DNA of 64,000 bases from Microbacterium sp. SMR1 (lineage in GTDB: Bacteria > Actinomycetota > Actinomycetes > Actinomycetales > Microbacteriaceae): assembly GCF_003289625.1 (NCBI RefSeq), contig NZ_QMBN01000001.1, positions 868,001 through 932,000 of the forward strand. The letters are read 5' to 3'. Positions 42,351 through 51,730 of the stretch are shown here, in pieces. Both the position numbers and the translations under genes were made by a program. The notes below the pieces were generated by a model that worked only from the letters and a program-made list of their open reading frames with translations, made no database searches and had not been told where the DNA came from. Position 1 is the first letter of the stretch. Each line of letters starts with the position of its first letter.

Positions 42351-44075
42351 TTATTCTGCGCGCGACCACTTCTCGGCGTTCCACATGATGCCGCTCTGGC
42401 CCACCGAGTGCTGAGCGTTCTCGATGTCGGCAGCAGCGGCGTCGACACCGGGGTGAGCGAACACCGGGATGCCGAAGAGGTCGTCCCACAGCTGCTTCTC
42501 GATGATCTTCGTCTGCTCGAGGTGAACCGACTCGTCGAGGCTCGTCGCGAGCGTCTCCCATGCCTGGTCGACGACCGGGCTCGAGTATCCGCCGTAGTTC
42601 TGCGGCTTATCGGTGGCGTAGATGTTCTGGCCCGAGGTGATCTGGCCGGAACCGGCCCAGGCGAACAGGGCCACGTCGTAGTCACCGCGCTCCTGGGTGC
42701 CACCGGGCTGGAAGAAGTCGGCGTTGCCGACGTCCTGGATCTCGAAGCCGGCCTGGTCGCAGGACGACTTGATGAGGGCGACCTCGTCGGCACGGCGCGG
42801 GTTCGGAGCGGAGTAGCCGATGCGGACGACGGTGCCGGCAGCGCCGGCGGCGTCGACGAGGGCCTTGGCCTCTTCGAGGTTGGGCTCGTCGTAGCGGCCG
42901 TCGTACGCGGCCGAGACGACCTCGTCGTAGTTCTCCTGGAAGGGGAACACCTCGCGGGCGTTCATGACCTCGGCGTCCGAGCTGACGGGCTTGATGAGGT
43001 TGTCGACGATCTGCTGGCGCGGCACGCACATCGCGAACGCCTGACGCAGCTCGAGGCTGTTAGCGAGCGACGCGTTGCCCTTGAAGTTGAAGTCGAGGTG
43101 CTCCCAGGTGAGCGTCTGGCCGGTGAGCAGCTGAGCGGCGTCGCCGAGCTCCTCGATCTGCGAGACGGTGTCGACCGTGGGCTGGGGGGCGATGACGTCG
43201 AGGTCACCGTTCTGCAGCGCCTGGACCATCGCGTCCTGCTCGACGAAGCGGATGACGAGCTCGTCATTGGCTGCCGGCGTGCCGTAGTAGTTCTCGTTGC
43301 GCTTGAGGGTCACCGACTGGCCGGCCTCCCACGACGAGAGGACGTAGGGGCCGGAGCTGGGGATGAGCGCCTCGTCGGGCAGCGTGCCGGGGGCGGTGTT
43401 CCATCCGGTGTTCCAGAAATCGGCCGCGTCGGCGAGGGCAGCGGCGTCGCCGCCGCGGATCGCCTCGACGAGCTCCTCCGTGGAGAGGCCGCCCTGCTCG
43501 GCCACGACGTGCGCCGGGCTGAGCATCCAGGTCTGGATCTGCCAGTCGGGGTCCGGCGCGGCGAACTCGACCGTGAACGACTTCGCGTCGGCGTCACCCT
43601 GCGGGCCGGCGGGAACGGTGTCACCGAGGTCCTGCGAGACCGAGTTGAACAGCGGGCCCTCGGCTCCGGCGAGGTTGGGGTTCTGCACACCCCACGCGAG
43701 AACGGCGTCGGCGACCGTGATGGGCGTGCCATCGGACCACTCGGCGTCATCGGCGATGGTGTACTCGACGACCATCGGGTCTTCCGAGATCAGCTCGTAC
43801 GAGCCCAGATCGGTGTTCGGCTGGATGGCGCCGACCTCGTCGAAGTAGCTGAAGCCCGCGAGGAGCCGGTCCACGATCGCCGAGTTGTACGTCGAGTACG
43901 TCTCGGGCGTGAAGCCGTTGTAGCTGATGAAGTCGTTCGGACCGACTGAAACGGCGATGGACTGGCTCGCCGTCGTCGTCTCCTGTTCGCCGCCGTCTGC
44001 CGGCGCACAGCCGGCGACGACGAGCGCCAGGGCAGCGGCGCTCGCGCCCGCCATGGAGATACGCGTGAAACGCAT
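42351..44075 (-). CDS. Peptide-binding lipoprotein, ABC family 5 (system 1)
   Basis: A 574-residue extracytoplasmic solute-binding protein of family 5 (OppA/DppA). The signal peptide ends in VVAGC, giving a lipidated Cys23. The mature part begins with an acidic, disordered linker. Family segments include WSDGTPITVADAVLAW near 130 and LRQAFAMCVPRQQIVDNL. The substrate class is peptides or similar, judged by family and by the neighbouring peptidases. The ATG at 44075 has AGGAG 5 nt upstream; a GTG two codons earlier lies within the ribosome site. It is the first gene of its operon. Confidence 0.92.
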   Translation of the reverse strand: MRFTRISMAGASAAALALVVAGCAPADGGEQETTTASQSIAVSVGPNDFISYNGFTPETYSTYNSAIVDRLLAGFSYFDEVGAIQPNTDLGSYELISEDPMVVEYTIADDAEWSDGTPITVADAVLAWGVQNPNLAGAEGPLFNSVSQDLGDTVPAGPQGDADAKSFTVEFAAPDPDWQIQTWMLSPAHVVAEQGGLSTEELVEAIRGGDAAALADAADFWNTGWNTAPGTLPDEALIPSSGPYVLSSWEAGQSVTLKRNENYYGTPAANDELVIRFVEQDAMVQALQNGDLDVIAPQPTVDTVSQIEELGDAAQLLTGQTLTWEHLDFNFKGNASLANSLELRQAFAMCVPRQQIVDNLIKPVSSDAEVMNAREVFPFQENYDEVVSAAYDGRYDEPNLEEAKALVDAAGAAGTVVRIGYSAPNPRRADEVALIKSSCDQAGFEIQDVGNADFFQPGGTQERGDYDVALFAWAGSGQITSGQNIYATDKPQNYGGYSSPVVDQAWETLATSLDESVHLEQTKIIEKQLWDDLFGIPVFAHPGVDAAAADIENAQHSVGQSGIMWNAEKWSRAE

Positions 44076-44178
44076 TCCCACTCCTGTTCTCTTGATGATC
44101 CGGGCGACGGAAGACCTTTCCGCTCCCCGCTCGGCGACACCGCCGCCGAGTTCAGATGACCACTACCCTTGCGTGCGT

Positions 44179-44205
44179 TCGTTTCCAACGTGTTGCGCGA
44201 AACGA
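44179..44205. promoter_or_regulatory. Candidate operator upstream of system 1
   Basis: TCGTTTC (44179-44185) and GAAACGA (44199-44205) are perfect inverted arms around 13 nt, and the spacer itself contains CAAC/GTTG. It lies 104-130 nt before the binding-protein ATG. A minus-strand TTGGAA (-35-like) sits inside it, with GTAGTG about 16 nt downstream as a weak -10. It resembles a repressor site; the regulator is unknown, with the Lrp encoded at 53094 as one candidate. Confidence 0.45.
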
Positions 44206-44310
44206 GTTCGTTAGCAAAATGTGTCCTACGCATGCCGCCGTCGGCGCACGCCTTGCTCATCGCGGCGCGCGGCGGCTGAGCACATAGCCAGGAGCGGCCC
44301 CCGGTCGACC

Positions 44311-44865
44311 TCAGCCGCCGAAAGCGAGGGCGAGAGCCGCCCAGAGCACGATGACGGCGAGGGGCAACAAAACCGCGCGGTTCCATGTGACGGCGATCGC
44401 CTCATCCGGCGCTTCGGGCTCGTGCTCTTCCCACGCCGAGCGGATCTCCTCGAGCTCGCGGACGGCGGCCGGCATCCGCTCCGCCTCTTCGCGGACGCTG
44501 GACCACGCACCACGGCCGACCCGGGACGGCCGGCTCGGCGACGGACCGCCGAAGGCGGCGATGGAGCGGCCGTCGGCCGTGTCGACGGTGACCTGCCAGC
44601 GCAATCGGATGTCGGTGACGGACGGCCAGGGCACACGCGTCACCCGGAGCGGGTTCGCTATGACGATCGCGTTCTCGTCGGTCGCGATGAACGGCGCGTA
44701 GAGCAGCGTGTAGATGATCCACACCGCCAGGAAGACCCAGGGCGCCAGCAGCAGACCCTGCACGACACCACCCCGGACGAAGGCGTCACCGAGGAGGAAG
44801 GCACCGAGCAGACCGGCGCCGACGACCGCGATGGTCGCCGACGCCGGCCGGTAGGTCTTGCGCAT
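44311..44865 (-). CDS. PH-domain membrane protein
   Basis: A 184-residue protein: two N-terminal transmembrane helices (about 10-30 and 37-56), a bacterial PH-like domain (about 58-110: FIATDENAIVIANPLRVTRVPWPSVTDIRL), a charged linker (EELEEIRSAWEEHEPEAPDE) and one C-terminal helix (about 164-182). The function is unknown. It starts 11 nt after the ATPase gene of system 2 and is probably the last gene of that operon. The 235-bp gap to its left holds the system 1 control region. Confidence 0.8.
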   Translation of the reverse strand: MRKTYRPASATIAVVGAGLLGAFLLGDAFVRGGVVQGLLLAPWVFLAVWIIYTLLYAPFIATDENAIVIANPLRVTRVPWPSVTDIRLRWQVTVDTADGRSIAAFGGPSPSRPSRVGRGAWSSVREEAERMPAAVRELEEIRSAWEEHEPEAPDEAIAVTWNRAVLLPLAVIVLWAALALAFGG

Positions 44866-44876
44866 ACTGCGGGGAC

Positions 44877-46601
44877 TCAGACGCCGAACTGGAATCCGGC
44901 GCCGGGAATGGCCGCGAGCAGTTCGCGCGTGTATTCCTCGGTGGAGTGGTCGAAGACCTCGTCGGTCGTCGCCGATTCCACCAGGCGACCCCGTCGCATG
45001 ACCGAGACGTTGTCGGCCACGAGACGCACGACCGCGAGGTCGTGGGTGATGAACAGATAGGTCAGGTCGAGCTCCGTCTGCAACTCCGTCAGCAGATTCA
45101 GGATCTGGCCCTGCACGAGCACATCGAGCGCAGAGACGGCCTCGTCGAGGACGAGCACGTCCGGCTTCAGCGCGAGCGCGCGCGCGATCGCGACGCGCTG
45201 ACGCTGACCGCCCGAGAGCTCGCTCGGATAGCGATCCTTCGCCGCTGCCGGCAGCGACACCTGGTCGAGCAGCTCGCGTACCCGCGCCGATCGCTCCTTC
45301 TGGGTGCCGAACTTGTGCACCCGCATGGGCTCGGCGATCGTGTCGCCGACGCTGTACTGCGGGTCGAGGGTGCCGTACGGGTCCTGGAAGACCGGCTGGA
45401 CCCGGCGGCGGAAAGCGAGCTCCTCGGCGCGGCTGAGCCCGCCGAGCTTCTTGCCGTCGAAGTGGATCTCACCCGAGGTCAGCTGCTCCAGCTGCAGGAA
45501 GAGCTTGGCGAGCGTGGACTTGCCCGACCCCGACTCGCCGACGATCGCGGTCGTCGTTCCCTTCGCCACCTGGATGCTGACGTCGTCGACGGCGACGATC
45601 TGCTTCGACGAGAGGCCGCCGGTGCGCACCTTGTAGACACGCCGCGCGTTGCGGATGTCGATGAAGTCACTGCGCGCAGCGACCGCCTCTGCCTCGGCCT
45701 CGCGTTCCTCGGCGCGTGCGAGGAACTGCTCCCCCGCGCCGAAGACGTCGACGTCCTCGTGGTGGCGCACCGCCTGGATGCGACGTGAGGCGAGGCTCGG
45801 GGCCGCGGACACGAGTCGCTTCGTGTAGGGATGCTTCGGATCGGCGAGGATCTCCTGCGACGGGCCCGACTCGACCACGCGACCGCGGTACATCACGACG
45901 AGGTGCTCGGCGCGCTCGGCCGCCAGGCCGAGGTCGTGGGTGATGAACAGCACCGACGTGCCGAAGTCCGTCGTGAGCGTGCCGAGGTGGTCGAGGATCT
46001 GGCGCTGCACGGTGACGTCCAGAGCCGACGTCGGCTCATCGGCGATGAGGAGCTTCGGACGCGCCGACAGACCGATCCCGATGAGCGCACGCTGACGCAT
46101 ACCACCGGAGAACTGGTGCGGGTACTGCCGCATCCGGTCGGCAGCGTCGGGCAGCCCTGCCTCGGTGAGGACCTCGACGGCACGATCGCGGACTGCGGCG
46201 CGACCGGTCGCGCTGCGGTTCGAGCGGACAGCCTCGCGCACCTGGAACCCGACGGTCAGCACCGGGTTGAGGTTCGACATGGGATCCTGCGGGACGTAGC
46301 CGATCTGCGCCCCGCGCACGGCCTGCAGCTCGCGGTTCGACAGCGCCGCGAGGTCGCGGCCCTCGAACATGATCTGGCCGTCCGTGATCCGCCCGGTGCC
46401 CGGGAGCAGCCGGATGATCGCCTGAGCCGTCGTGGACTTACCGGAACCGGACTCGCCGACGATCGCGACCGACTGGCGCGGGTAGATCGTCAGGTCGACG
46501 CCGCGGACGGCCGGGACGAGTCCGGCCTTCGTCTGGAACCCGACGTGGAGGTTGCGGATGTCCAGCAGCGGCGTGGCATCCGAGGACGTGGTGTCGCTCA
46601 T
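44877..46601 (-). CDS. Oligopeptide ABC importer, fused double ATPase (system 2)
   Basis: A 574-residue DppD-DppF fusion. Walker A motifs GESGSGKST are at about 48 and 340. The first half's signature is SGGMRQRALIG, the second's SGGQRQRVAIA. Walker B segments are IADEPTSALD and LDEAVSALD. Between the halves (about 255-310) is a charged linker. It is the counterpart of the ATPase at 38026-39681 but clearly diverged from it, so the two systems are not a recent tandem duplication. It overlaps the DppC start-stop junction by 4 bp. Confidence 0.93.
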   Translation of the reverse strand: MSDTTSSDATPLLDIRNLHVGFQTKAGLVPAVRGVDLTIYPRQSVAIVGESGSGKSTTAQAIIRLLPGTGRITDGQIMFEGRDLAALSNRELQAVRGAQIGYVPQDPMSNLNPVLTVGFQVREAVRSNRSATGRAAVRDRAVEVLTEAGLPDAADRMRQYPHQFSGGMRQRALIGIGLSARPKLLIADEPTSALDVTVQRQILDHLGTLTTDFGTSVLFITHDLGLAAERAEHLVVMYRGRVVESGPSQEILADPKHPYTKRLVSAAPSLASRRIQAVRHHEDVDVFGAGEQFLARAEEREAEAEAVAARSDFIDIRNARRVYKVRTGGLSSKQIVAVDDVSIQVAKGTTTAIVGESGSGKSTLAKLFLQLEQLTSGEIHFDGKKLGGLSRAEELAFRRRVQPVFQDPYGTLDPQYSVGDTIAEPMRVHKFGTQKERSARVRELLDQVSLPAAAKDRYPSELSGGQRQRVAIARALALKPDVLVLDEAVSALDVLVQGQILNLLTELQTELDLTYLFITHDLAVVRLVADNVSVMRRGRLVESATTDEVFDHSTEEYTRELLAAIPGAGFQFGV

Positions 46602-47548
46602 CGGCGCGCACGCTCCTTCGGGTCGAGGGCATCGCGCACGACGTCACCCAGCATGAGGAAGGACAGGACCGTCACCGACAGGGCGGCGGCGGGGTAGATC
46701 AGCACCATGGGGCTCGTGGTGAGCGACTGGCGCGCGGAGTTGATGTCGTTGCCCCAGCTCATCACCGTCCCGGGCAGGCCGATGCCGAGGAACGACAGGG
46801 TCGCCTCGGCGACGATGAAGGTTCCGAGCGACACCGTGGCCACGGCGATGACGGGCGCGATCGCGTTCGGCAGCACGTGACGCAGCAGCACGCGCCAGCG
46901 CGAGACGCCGAGCGCGATGGACGCCACGACGTAGTCGGCCTGCTTGGCCGTCAGGACCGCGCCGCGCATGATGCGGGCGATCTGGGGCCACGCGAAGACC
47001 GCGATCACGAGGGCGACGACGAGCGGCGTCCGGTCGGGCACGACCGACATGAAGACGATGGCGCCGAGCACGGTCGGGATGGCGAAGAAGATGTCTGCCA
47101 CGCGCGACAGGATCGCGTCGAGGATGCCGCCGTAGTATCCGGCGAGGGCGCCGACGATCGAGCCGAAGATCGTCACCATGAGCGTCGCGATGAAGCCGAC
47201 CATGACCGACGACTGCGTGCCGTAGATCACGCGGGCGTAGACGTCGCAGCCCTGGCGGGTGAATCCGAAGATGTGTCCGGCACGCGGACCGGCGTTGCTG
47301 TCGGCCAGCTGACAGTTCGCGGTCGGCGACACGGGCGAGAAGAGCCCGGGGAACATCGCGACGACGAGGATCAGCACGATGAGCACGGCGGAGACCCAGA
47401 ACATGGGCCGGCGGCGCATCGACTGCCACGCGTCGCTCCAGACGGTGCGCGGCTTGTCGTCGGTCGAGACGGCGTCGATCGCCTGGAGCGGCGTCTCCTC
47501 CTCGGGAGCGACGAAGTGTTCCTGATTCCGGCGGAGATTACTTGGCAT
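46598..47548 (-). CDS. Oligopeptide ABC importer permease, DppC type (system 2)
   Basis: A 316-residue permease with about six helices: an N-terminal cytoplasmic stretch of about 45 residues with an Arg-rich SMRRRPMFW anchor, VRDFVR-like transport domain ASIALGVSRWRVLLRHVLPN as the coupling loop, and AIPTVLGAIVFMSV and FLGIGLPGTVMSWG. The ATG at 47548 lies 11 bp inside the DppB gene. The frame opens further upstream, but that part is antisense-like Ser/Cys-rich sequence. Confidence 0.92.
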   Translation of the reverse strand: MPSNLRRNQEHFVAPEEETPLQAIDAVSTDDKPRTVWSDAWQSMRRRPMFWVSAVLIVLILVVAMFPGLFSPVSPTANCQLADSNAGPRAGHIFGFTRQGCDVYARVIYGTQSSVMVGFIATLMVTIFGSIVGALAGYYGGILDAILSRVADIFFAIPTVLGAIVFMSVVPDRTPLVVALVIAVFAWPQIARIMRGAVLTAKQADYVVASIALGVSRWRVLLRHVLPNAIAPVIAVATVSLGTFIVAEATLSFLGIGLPGTVMSWGNDINSARQSLTTSPMVLIYPAAALSVTVLSFLMLGDVVRDALDPKERARR

Positions 47549-48467
47549 AGCGGATCCTCGGGTCGAGCCAGGCGTACAGGAGATCGACGAGCAGGTTCGC
47601 CAGCATGATGATGATGACCATGATGGCGACGAAGGACACGACCGTGGGTCCCTCACCGATCGTGATGGCGCGATAGATCGTGCCGCCGACGCCGTTGATG
47701 TTGAAGATGCTCTCGGTCACGATCGCGCCAACCATCAGCGATCCGAGATCCACGCCCAGGTAGGTCACCACGGGGACGAGCGAGTTGCGCAGGACGTGCA
47801 CCGTGACGACGCGACGGCGGCTGAGGCCCTTGGCCGTCGCCGTGCGGACGAAGTCGGCGGAGAGGTTCTCCGCGACGGAGGAACGGGTGAGCCGGACGAT
47901 GTACGCGAACGAGACCGTCGCGAGCACGATCGCCGGCAGGAGGAGCTCGTTCCAGGGCGCACCCGCACTGACGGTGGTGCGGAACCAGCCGAGCTGGATG
48001 CCGAGGATGTACTGCAGGACGAAACCGATGACGAAGGTCGGCACGGAGATGAGGAGCAGGCTGACGACCAGAGCGGTGGCGTCGAAGAGCTTGCCCTTGC
48101 GCAGGCCCGCGATGAGACCGACGACGATGCCGAAGAACGCTTCGATCGCGAGGGCGAGGACCGCCAGTCGCAGCGTGATGGGGAACGCCTGAGCCATGAC
48201 GTCGATGACGGGGCGGCCCGAGAACGTCGTGCCCCAGTCACCCTGCAGCAGCGCACCGATGTACAGGAAGTACTGCACGATGAACGGCTTGTCGAGGTTG
48301 TACTGCGCCCTCACCGCCTCGATGACGGCGGGAGACGGCTGACGCTCGCCGTACAGGGCGGCGATCGGGTCTCCCGGCAAGAGGAAGACGAGGGCGTAGA
48401 TGAGAAGGGTCGCCCCGAAGAAGACGGGGATCAGCTGCAGCAGCCGTCGACCGATGAACCAGAGCAT
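47538..48467 (-). CDS. Oligopeptide ABC importer permease, DppB type (system 2)
   Basis: A 309-residue permease of standard length: MLWFIGRRLLQLIPVFFGAT at the N-terminus, periplasmic LLPGDPIAALYGERQPSP, six helices, and the coupling loop ATAKGLSRRRVVTVHVLRNS. It contrasts with the long DppB of system 1. It is separated from its binding-protein gene by 117 bp containing a 12-bp hairpin. Confidence 0.93.
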   Translation of the reverse strand: MLWFIGRRLLQLIPVFFGATLLIYALVFLLPGDPIAALYGERQPSPAVIEAVRAQYNLDKPFIVQYFLYIGALLQGDWGTTFSGRPVIDVMAQAFPITLRLAVLALAIEAFFGIVVGLIAGLRKGKLFDATALVVSLLLISVPTFVIGFVLQYILGIQLGWFRTTVSAGAPWNELLLPAIVLATVSFAYIVRLTRSSVAENLSADFVRTATAKGLSRRRVVTVHVLRNSLVPVVTYLGVDLGSLMVGAIVTESIFNINGVGGTIYRAITIGEGPTVVSFVAIMVIIIMLANLLVDLLYAWLDPRIRYAK

Positions 48468-48523
48468 CGACGAATAGTTCCTAAATGGGTTCGGGTAGTG
48501 AGGGCGAGAGGGCCCCGGTCAGC

Positions 48524-48559
48524 ACGGTGTCCGGGACGCGAATGCGCCCCGGACACCGT
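48524..48559 (-). promoter_or_regulatory. Hairpin between binding-protein and permease genes (system 2)
   Basis: ACGGTGTCCGGG (48524-48535) pairs perfectly with CCCGGACACCGT (48548-48559), a 12-bp stem 26 nt after the binding-protein stop. It occupies the same position as the hairpin in system 1 (42290-42325), though the sequences differ. Probably a 3'-end stabiliser or attenuator. Confidence 0.6.
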
Positions 48560-48584
48560 ACTCGATGATCGCCTGGAGCCGAAC

Positions 48585-50195
48585 TCAGCCCTTGGTGACC
48601 TGGTTGTAGAGCGGCACCGAGTCCCAGCCGAAGACGACGTTGTCGACGCCCTCGCCCCAGACACCGACGGCGTTCTGGTACCACAGCGGAACGCTGGGCA
48701 GATCGCGCATCAGGATCTCCTGAGCCTGCTCGTACAGGCCGGCAGCGTCCTCGATGGACGGAGCCGATGCGGCCTGCGTCAGCAGCTGGTCGAACTCGGG
48801 GTTGGTGTAGCCCTCGTAGTTCGAGCTGGCGCCGGTGCTGTACTGCGCCGACAGGAAGTTACCCTGCGACGGGTAGTCCGCCTGCCATCCGGCGCGGGTG
48901 GCGCCGGTCAGGGTGCCGCTCGTGCGCAGGTCGAGCGCAGCGGCGAACGTCGGCTGCGGCGAGCCGACCGCCTCGATGCCGAGCGTGTTGGCGATGCTGT
49001 TCGCGACAGCATCCACCCAGGCCTGGTGGCCACCGTCGGAGTTGTACGTGATGGTGAACGGTCCGGCGTACGGGCTGATCGCCTCGGCCTCGGCCCACTT
49101 CGCCTTCGCCTCTTCGGGGTTGTACTCGAGGACCTCGGAGCCGGGCAGGTCGTCGCTCCAGCCCTCGACGACCGGCGACGTGAAGTCGGTGGCCGGCGTG
49201 CGGGTGCCCTGGAAGATCGTGTCGGTGATCTCCTCGCGGTTGATCGCCATCGAGATCGCCGCGCGACGCAGCTGACCCTCTTCGTCGTTGCCGAAGTTCG
49301 GCAGGTAGAAGGGGATGTTGAAGCCCTGGTAGATCGCCGCGGGCTGGTTGACCGAACGCTCCGGGAAGTCCGTCTCGTAGGTCGCGAAAGCCGTGTCGGG
49401 AACGGTGTCGAGCACGTCGAGGTTGCCGCCCTGCGCGTCGGCGTAGGCCGACTCGAGGGAGGTGTAGAAGACGATGTTCAGACCGTCGTTCTTGACCTCG
49501 CGCACACCCTTGTAGTCGGGGTTCGGAACGAGGTCGATGCCCTCGTTGTGGCGCCATGCGCCCTCGCCGTCGAGCATGTACGGGCCGTTGCCGACAGGGT
49601 TCTCGCCGAACGCCTCGAGGTCGTCGAAGGCGACGGACGGCAGCGGCATGTAAGCCGTGTAGCCGAGGCGCAGCGGGAAGTCCGCGTCGGGCGCCTTGAG
49701 CGTGACCGTGAAGGTCATGTCGTCGACGACCGCGAGGCCGGTGGGTGCGGTGCTGCCGTCGTCGGACGCGCCCTCGATCGTGTAGAACCAGTACGCGCCG
49801 TTCTCATCCTGAGCACCGGCGGTCCAGGTGTCGACGAACGTCTGAGCGGTGATCTCCTCACCGTTGGTGAACTTCCAGCCGTCGGCGACGGTGATCGTCC
49901 AGACGACGTTGTCATCGCTCTCGATCGAGGAAGCGACCTCGTTCTCGATCGTGCCGTCGGCCTTGTAGCTGACCAGGCCCGCGTAGATCGAGGTGAGGAT
50001 GCGGCCGCCGCCGGTCTCGGTGGTGCCGAAGGTCAGCAGCGGGTTCTGCGGCTCGGTGCCGTTCGTGGTGATGATCGCGGAGGCGTTGGAGCCCCCGCCC
50101 GTGTTGCTGTCGCCGCCGGCCGAGCAACCGGCCAGCGTGAGCGTGACGGCGGACACCAGCGCGATCGCGCCGACTCCCCAACGTCGTCTCGACAT
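48585..50195 (-). CDS. Peptide-binding lipoprotein, ABC family 5 (system 2)
   Basis: A 536-residue OppA-type binding protein. The signal peptide MSRRRWGVGAIALVSAVTL ends in LAGC with lipid Cys24, followed by a Gly/Ser/Asn linker. Family segments include EPQNPLLTFGTTETGGGRIL, ADGWKFTNGEEITAQTFVD and LRRAAISMAINREEI. It is of OppA rather than DppA character, suggesting longer peptides (inference). AGGAGGAAAC directly precedes the ATG. Confidence 0.93.
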   Translation of the reverse strand: MSRRRWGVGAIALVSAVTLTLAGCSAGGDSNTGGGSNASAIITTNGTEPQNPLLTFGTTETGGGRILTSIYAGLVSYKADGTIENEVASSIESDDNVVWTITVADGWKFTNGEEITAQTFVDTWTAGAQDENGAYWFYTIEGASDDGSTAPTGLAVVDDMTFTVTLKAPDADFPLRLGYTAYMPLPSVAFDDLEAFGENPVGNGPYMLDGEGAWRHNEGIDLVPNPDYKGVREVKNDGLNIVFYTSLESAYADAQGGNLDVLDTVPDTAFATYETDFPERSVNQPAAIYQGFNIPFYLPNFGNDEEGQLRRAAISMAINREEITDTIFQGTRTPATDFTSPVVEGWSDDLPGSEVLEYNPEEAKAKWAEAEAISPYAGPFTITYNSDGGHQAWVDAVANSIANTLGIEAVGSPQPTFAAALDLRTSGTLTGATRAGWQADYPSQGNFLSAQYSTGASSNYEGYTNPEFDQLLTQAASAPSIEDAAGLYEQAQEILMRDLPSVPLWYQNAVGVWGEGVDNVVFGWDSVPLYNQVTKG

Positions 50196-50569
50196 GTTTC
50201 CTCCTGGGTGACGGGTACGCGCTCACGGTCGACGGCGGCAAGGACACACCGGTGTCCGGAGCACGGGATATACCCCCGACGATAAGCGCGCTCCCGCCCT
50301 GTGACCGCATCCAGGCCCAAACCGTTACATGTCGGCAACAATCGCGCCCGCGGGGTTGCCATCGTGCACCGGGTGAGCCTCCCCCTCTGCGCGGTGCGTC
50401 AACCGGGACGCCGGGGGGCCGGTCGCAACCATCCGCCGACACCTTCAACTCCACTCGCGTGCGCCCACGTACGCTTTCGATAGAAAGGTGAACCGGCGCA
50501 AGCACCTCTCTGATGTAAGGTCGAGTCGTTCCGGATCCCACCGGAACCCACGACCGAAGGAGAGCCGCT
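50196..50569. promoter_or_regulatory. Divergent control region of system 2 and the peptidase operon
   Basis: A 374-bp gene-free gap. It holds two dyads: GGACAC (50242-50247) with GTGTCC (50252-50257), 47 nt before the OppA-type ATG, and CTTTC (50474-50478) with GAAAG (50483-50487), about 83 nt before the M24 start. No sigma-70-like pair is convincing on either strand. The right end carries GAAGGAGA, 7 nt before the GTG at 50570. The Lrp-family gene in the right-hand operon makes these dyads candidate Lrp sites. Confidence 0.45.
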
Positions 50570-51730
50570 GTGGTGGACGACGCCATCCTCATCTACGCGA
50601 GCACGCTGGCCGCCGACATGCGTCACGTCATCCCCCACGACGTGCACGACCCCTTCCTCTACATCGAGGTCGATGGGGCGCCGCACGTGGCCATCAAGTC
50701 GCTCGAGGCGGCGCGCATGCGCGATGTGCCGGGTATGACCGTGTTCCCCCTCGATGAGCTCGGCTTCGACGACTTCCGCGCCGCCGGCCAGGACCCCGAC
50801 CTCGCGGAGCTCTCCACTCTCGTCGCCGCCTGCCGCAGGCTCGGCGTGACACGCGCCGCCGTGCCGCCCACCTTCCCGCTCGAGGTGGCGGATCACCTGC
50901 GCGCCAACGGGGTGGAGGTCCGCGTGGACCGCGACCTGTTCGTGCAGCGCCGTCGCGTGAAGACTCCGCACGAGCTGGCGGGCATCCGCCGGGCGCAGGT
51001 CGCCGCTGAGGCGGGCGTCTCGCTCGTCGCCGATGCCATGGACCGCGCCACCGTCGACGCAGACGGCGGCCTTCTGCTCGACGGCACGCCGCTGACCTGC
51101 GAGGACCTCAAGGACCGCATCCGGTCGGTCTTCCTCCGCAACGGCTGCGAAGACGCGGGCATGATCGTCGCCCACGGAGCGCAGACGTGCATCGGGCATC
51201 ACGCCGGAGCCGGTCAGATCTTCGAAGGCGAGCCCGTCACGGTCGACATCTGCCCGCGCGACATCGCCTCGGGCGGGAACTCTGACATGACCCGGACCTT
51301 CGTCAAGGGCGACATCGACGACGAGCTCGCCTTCTACTACGACATCGTCAAGAAGTCGTTCGACGCGACGCTCGCGGCGATCCGTCCGGGGCTGCCCGTG
51401 GCGGAGCTGCACCGCATCTCGTGCGAGCCCATCGAGGCCGCCGGCCAGCCCACCCAGCTGACGAAGAAGCCGGGCGAGGTGCTCGACGAGGGGTACTTCC
51501 ACTCGCTCGGACACGGCGTGGGCCTTGAGGTGCACGAACCCCCGAGCCTCAACCAGAACGACGCCGTCCTCGTCGCCGGTGACGTCATCGCCATCGAGCC
51601 GGGCTGCTACCGTCAGGGCTTCGGCGGCGTTCGCCTCGAGGACATCGTGCTGGTGACCGAGGACGGCTACGAGCTCATCTCGGACTACCCCTACGACCTC
51701 GTCCCCGTCTCGCTGCCCCGGGGCAAGTGA
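50570..51730 (+). CDS. M24 family Xaa-Pro dipeptidase/aminopeptidase
   Basis: A 386-residue creatinase-fold metallopeptidase: N-terminal domain to about 125, then the M24 domain. Its metal ligands lie in TVDICPRD (Asp), NSDMTRTF (Asp), LGHGVGLEVHE (His), VIAIEPG (Glu) and GVRLEDIV (Glu). It probably cleaves Xaa-Pro bonds in imported peptides. It differs from the aminopeptidase P at 16270 in lacking the long N-terminus. The GTG at 50570 (or the next GTG codon) is set by AAGGAG 7 nt upstream. It is first in a three-gene coupled operon. Confidence 0.9.
   Translation: MVDDAILIYASTLAADMRHVIPHDVHDPFLYIEVDGAPHVAIKSLEAARMRDVPGMTVFPLDELGFDDFRAAGQDPDLAELSTLVAACRRLGVTRAAVPPTFPLEVADHLRANGVEVRVDRDLFVQRRRVKTPHELAGIRRAQVAAEAGVSLVADAMDRATVDADGGLLLDGTPLTCEDLKDRIRSVFLRNGCEDAGMIVAHGAQTCIGHHAGAGQIFEGEPVTVDICPRDIASGGNSDMTRTFVKGDIDDELAFYYDIVKKSFDATLAAIRPGLPVAELHRISCEPIEAAGQPTQLTKKPGEVLDEGYFHSLGHGVGLEVHEPPSLNQNDAVLVAGDVIAIEPGCYRQGFGGVRLEDIVLVTEDGYELISDYPYDLVPVSLPRGK

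Noticed and set aside
38026..50195. Recent tandem duplication of one peptide ABC operon
   Set aside because: The two sets share gene order, but the ATPases differ clearly, the DppB proteins differ by about 200 residues, and the binding proteins are of different subtypes.
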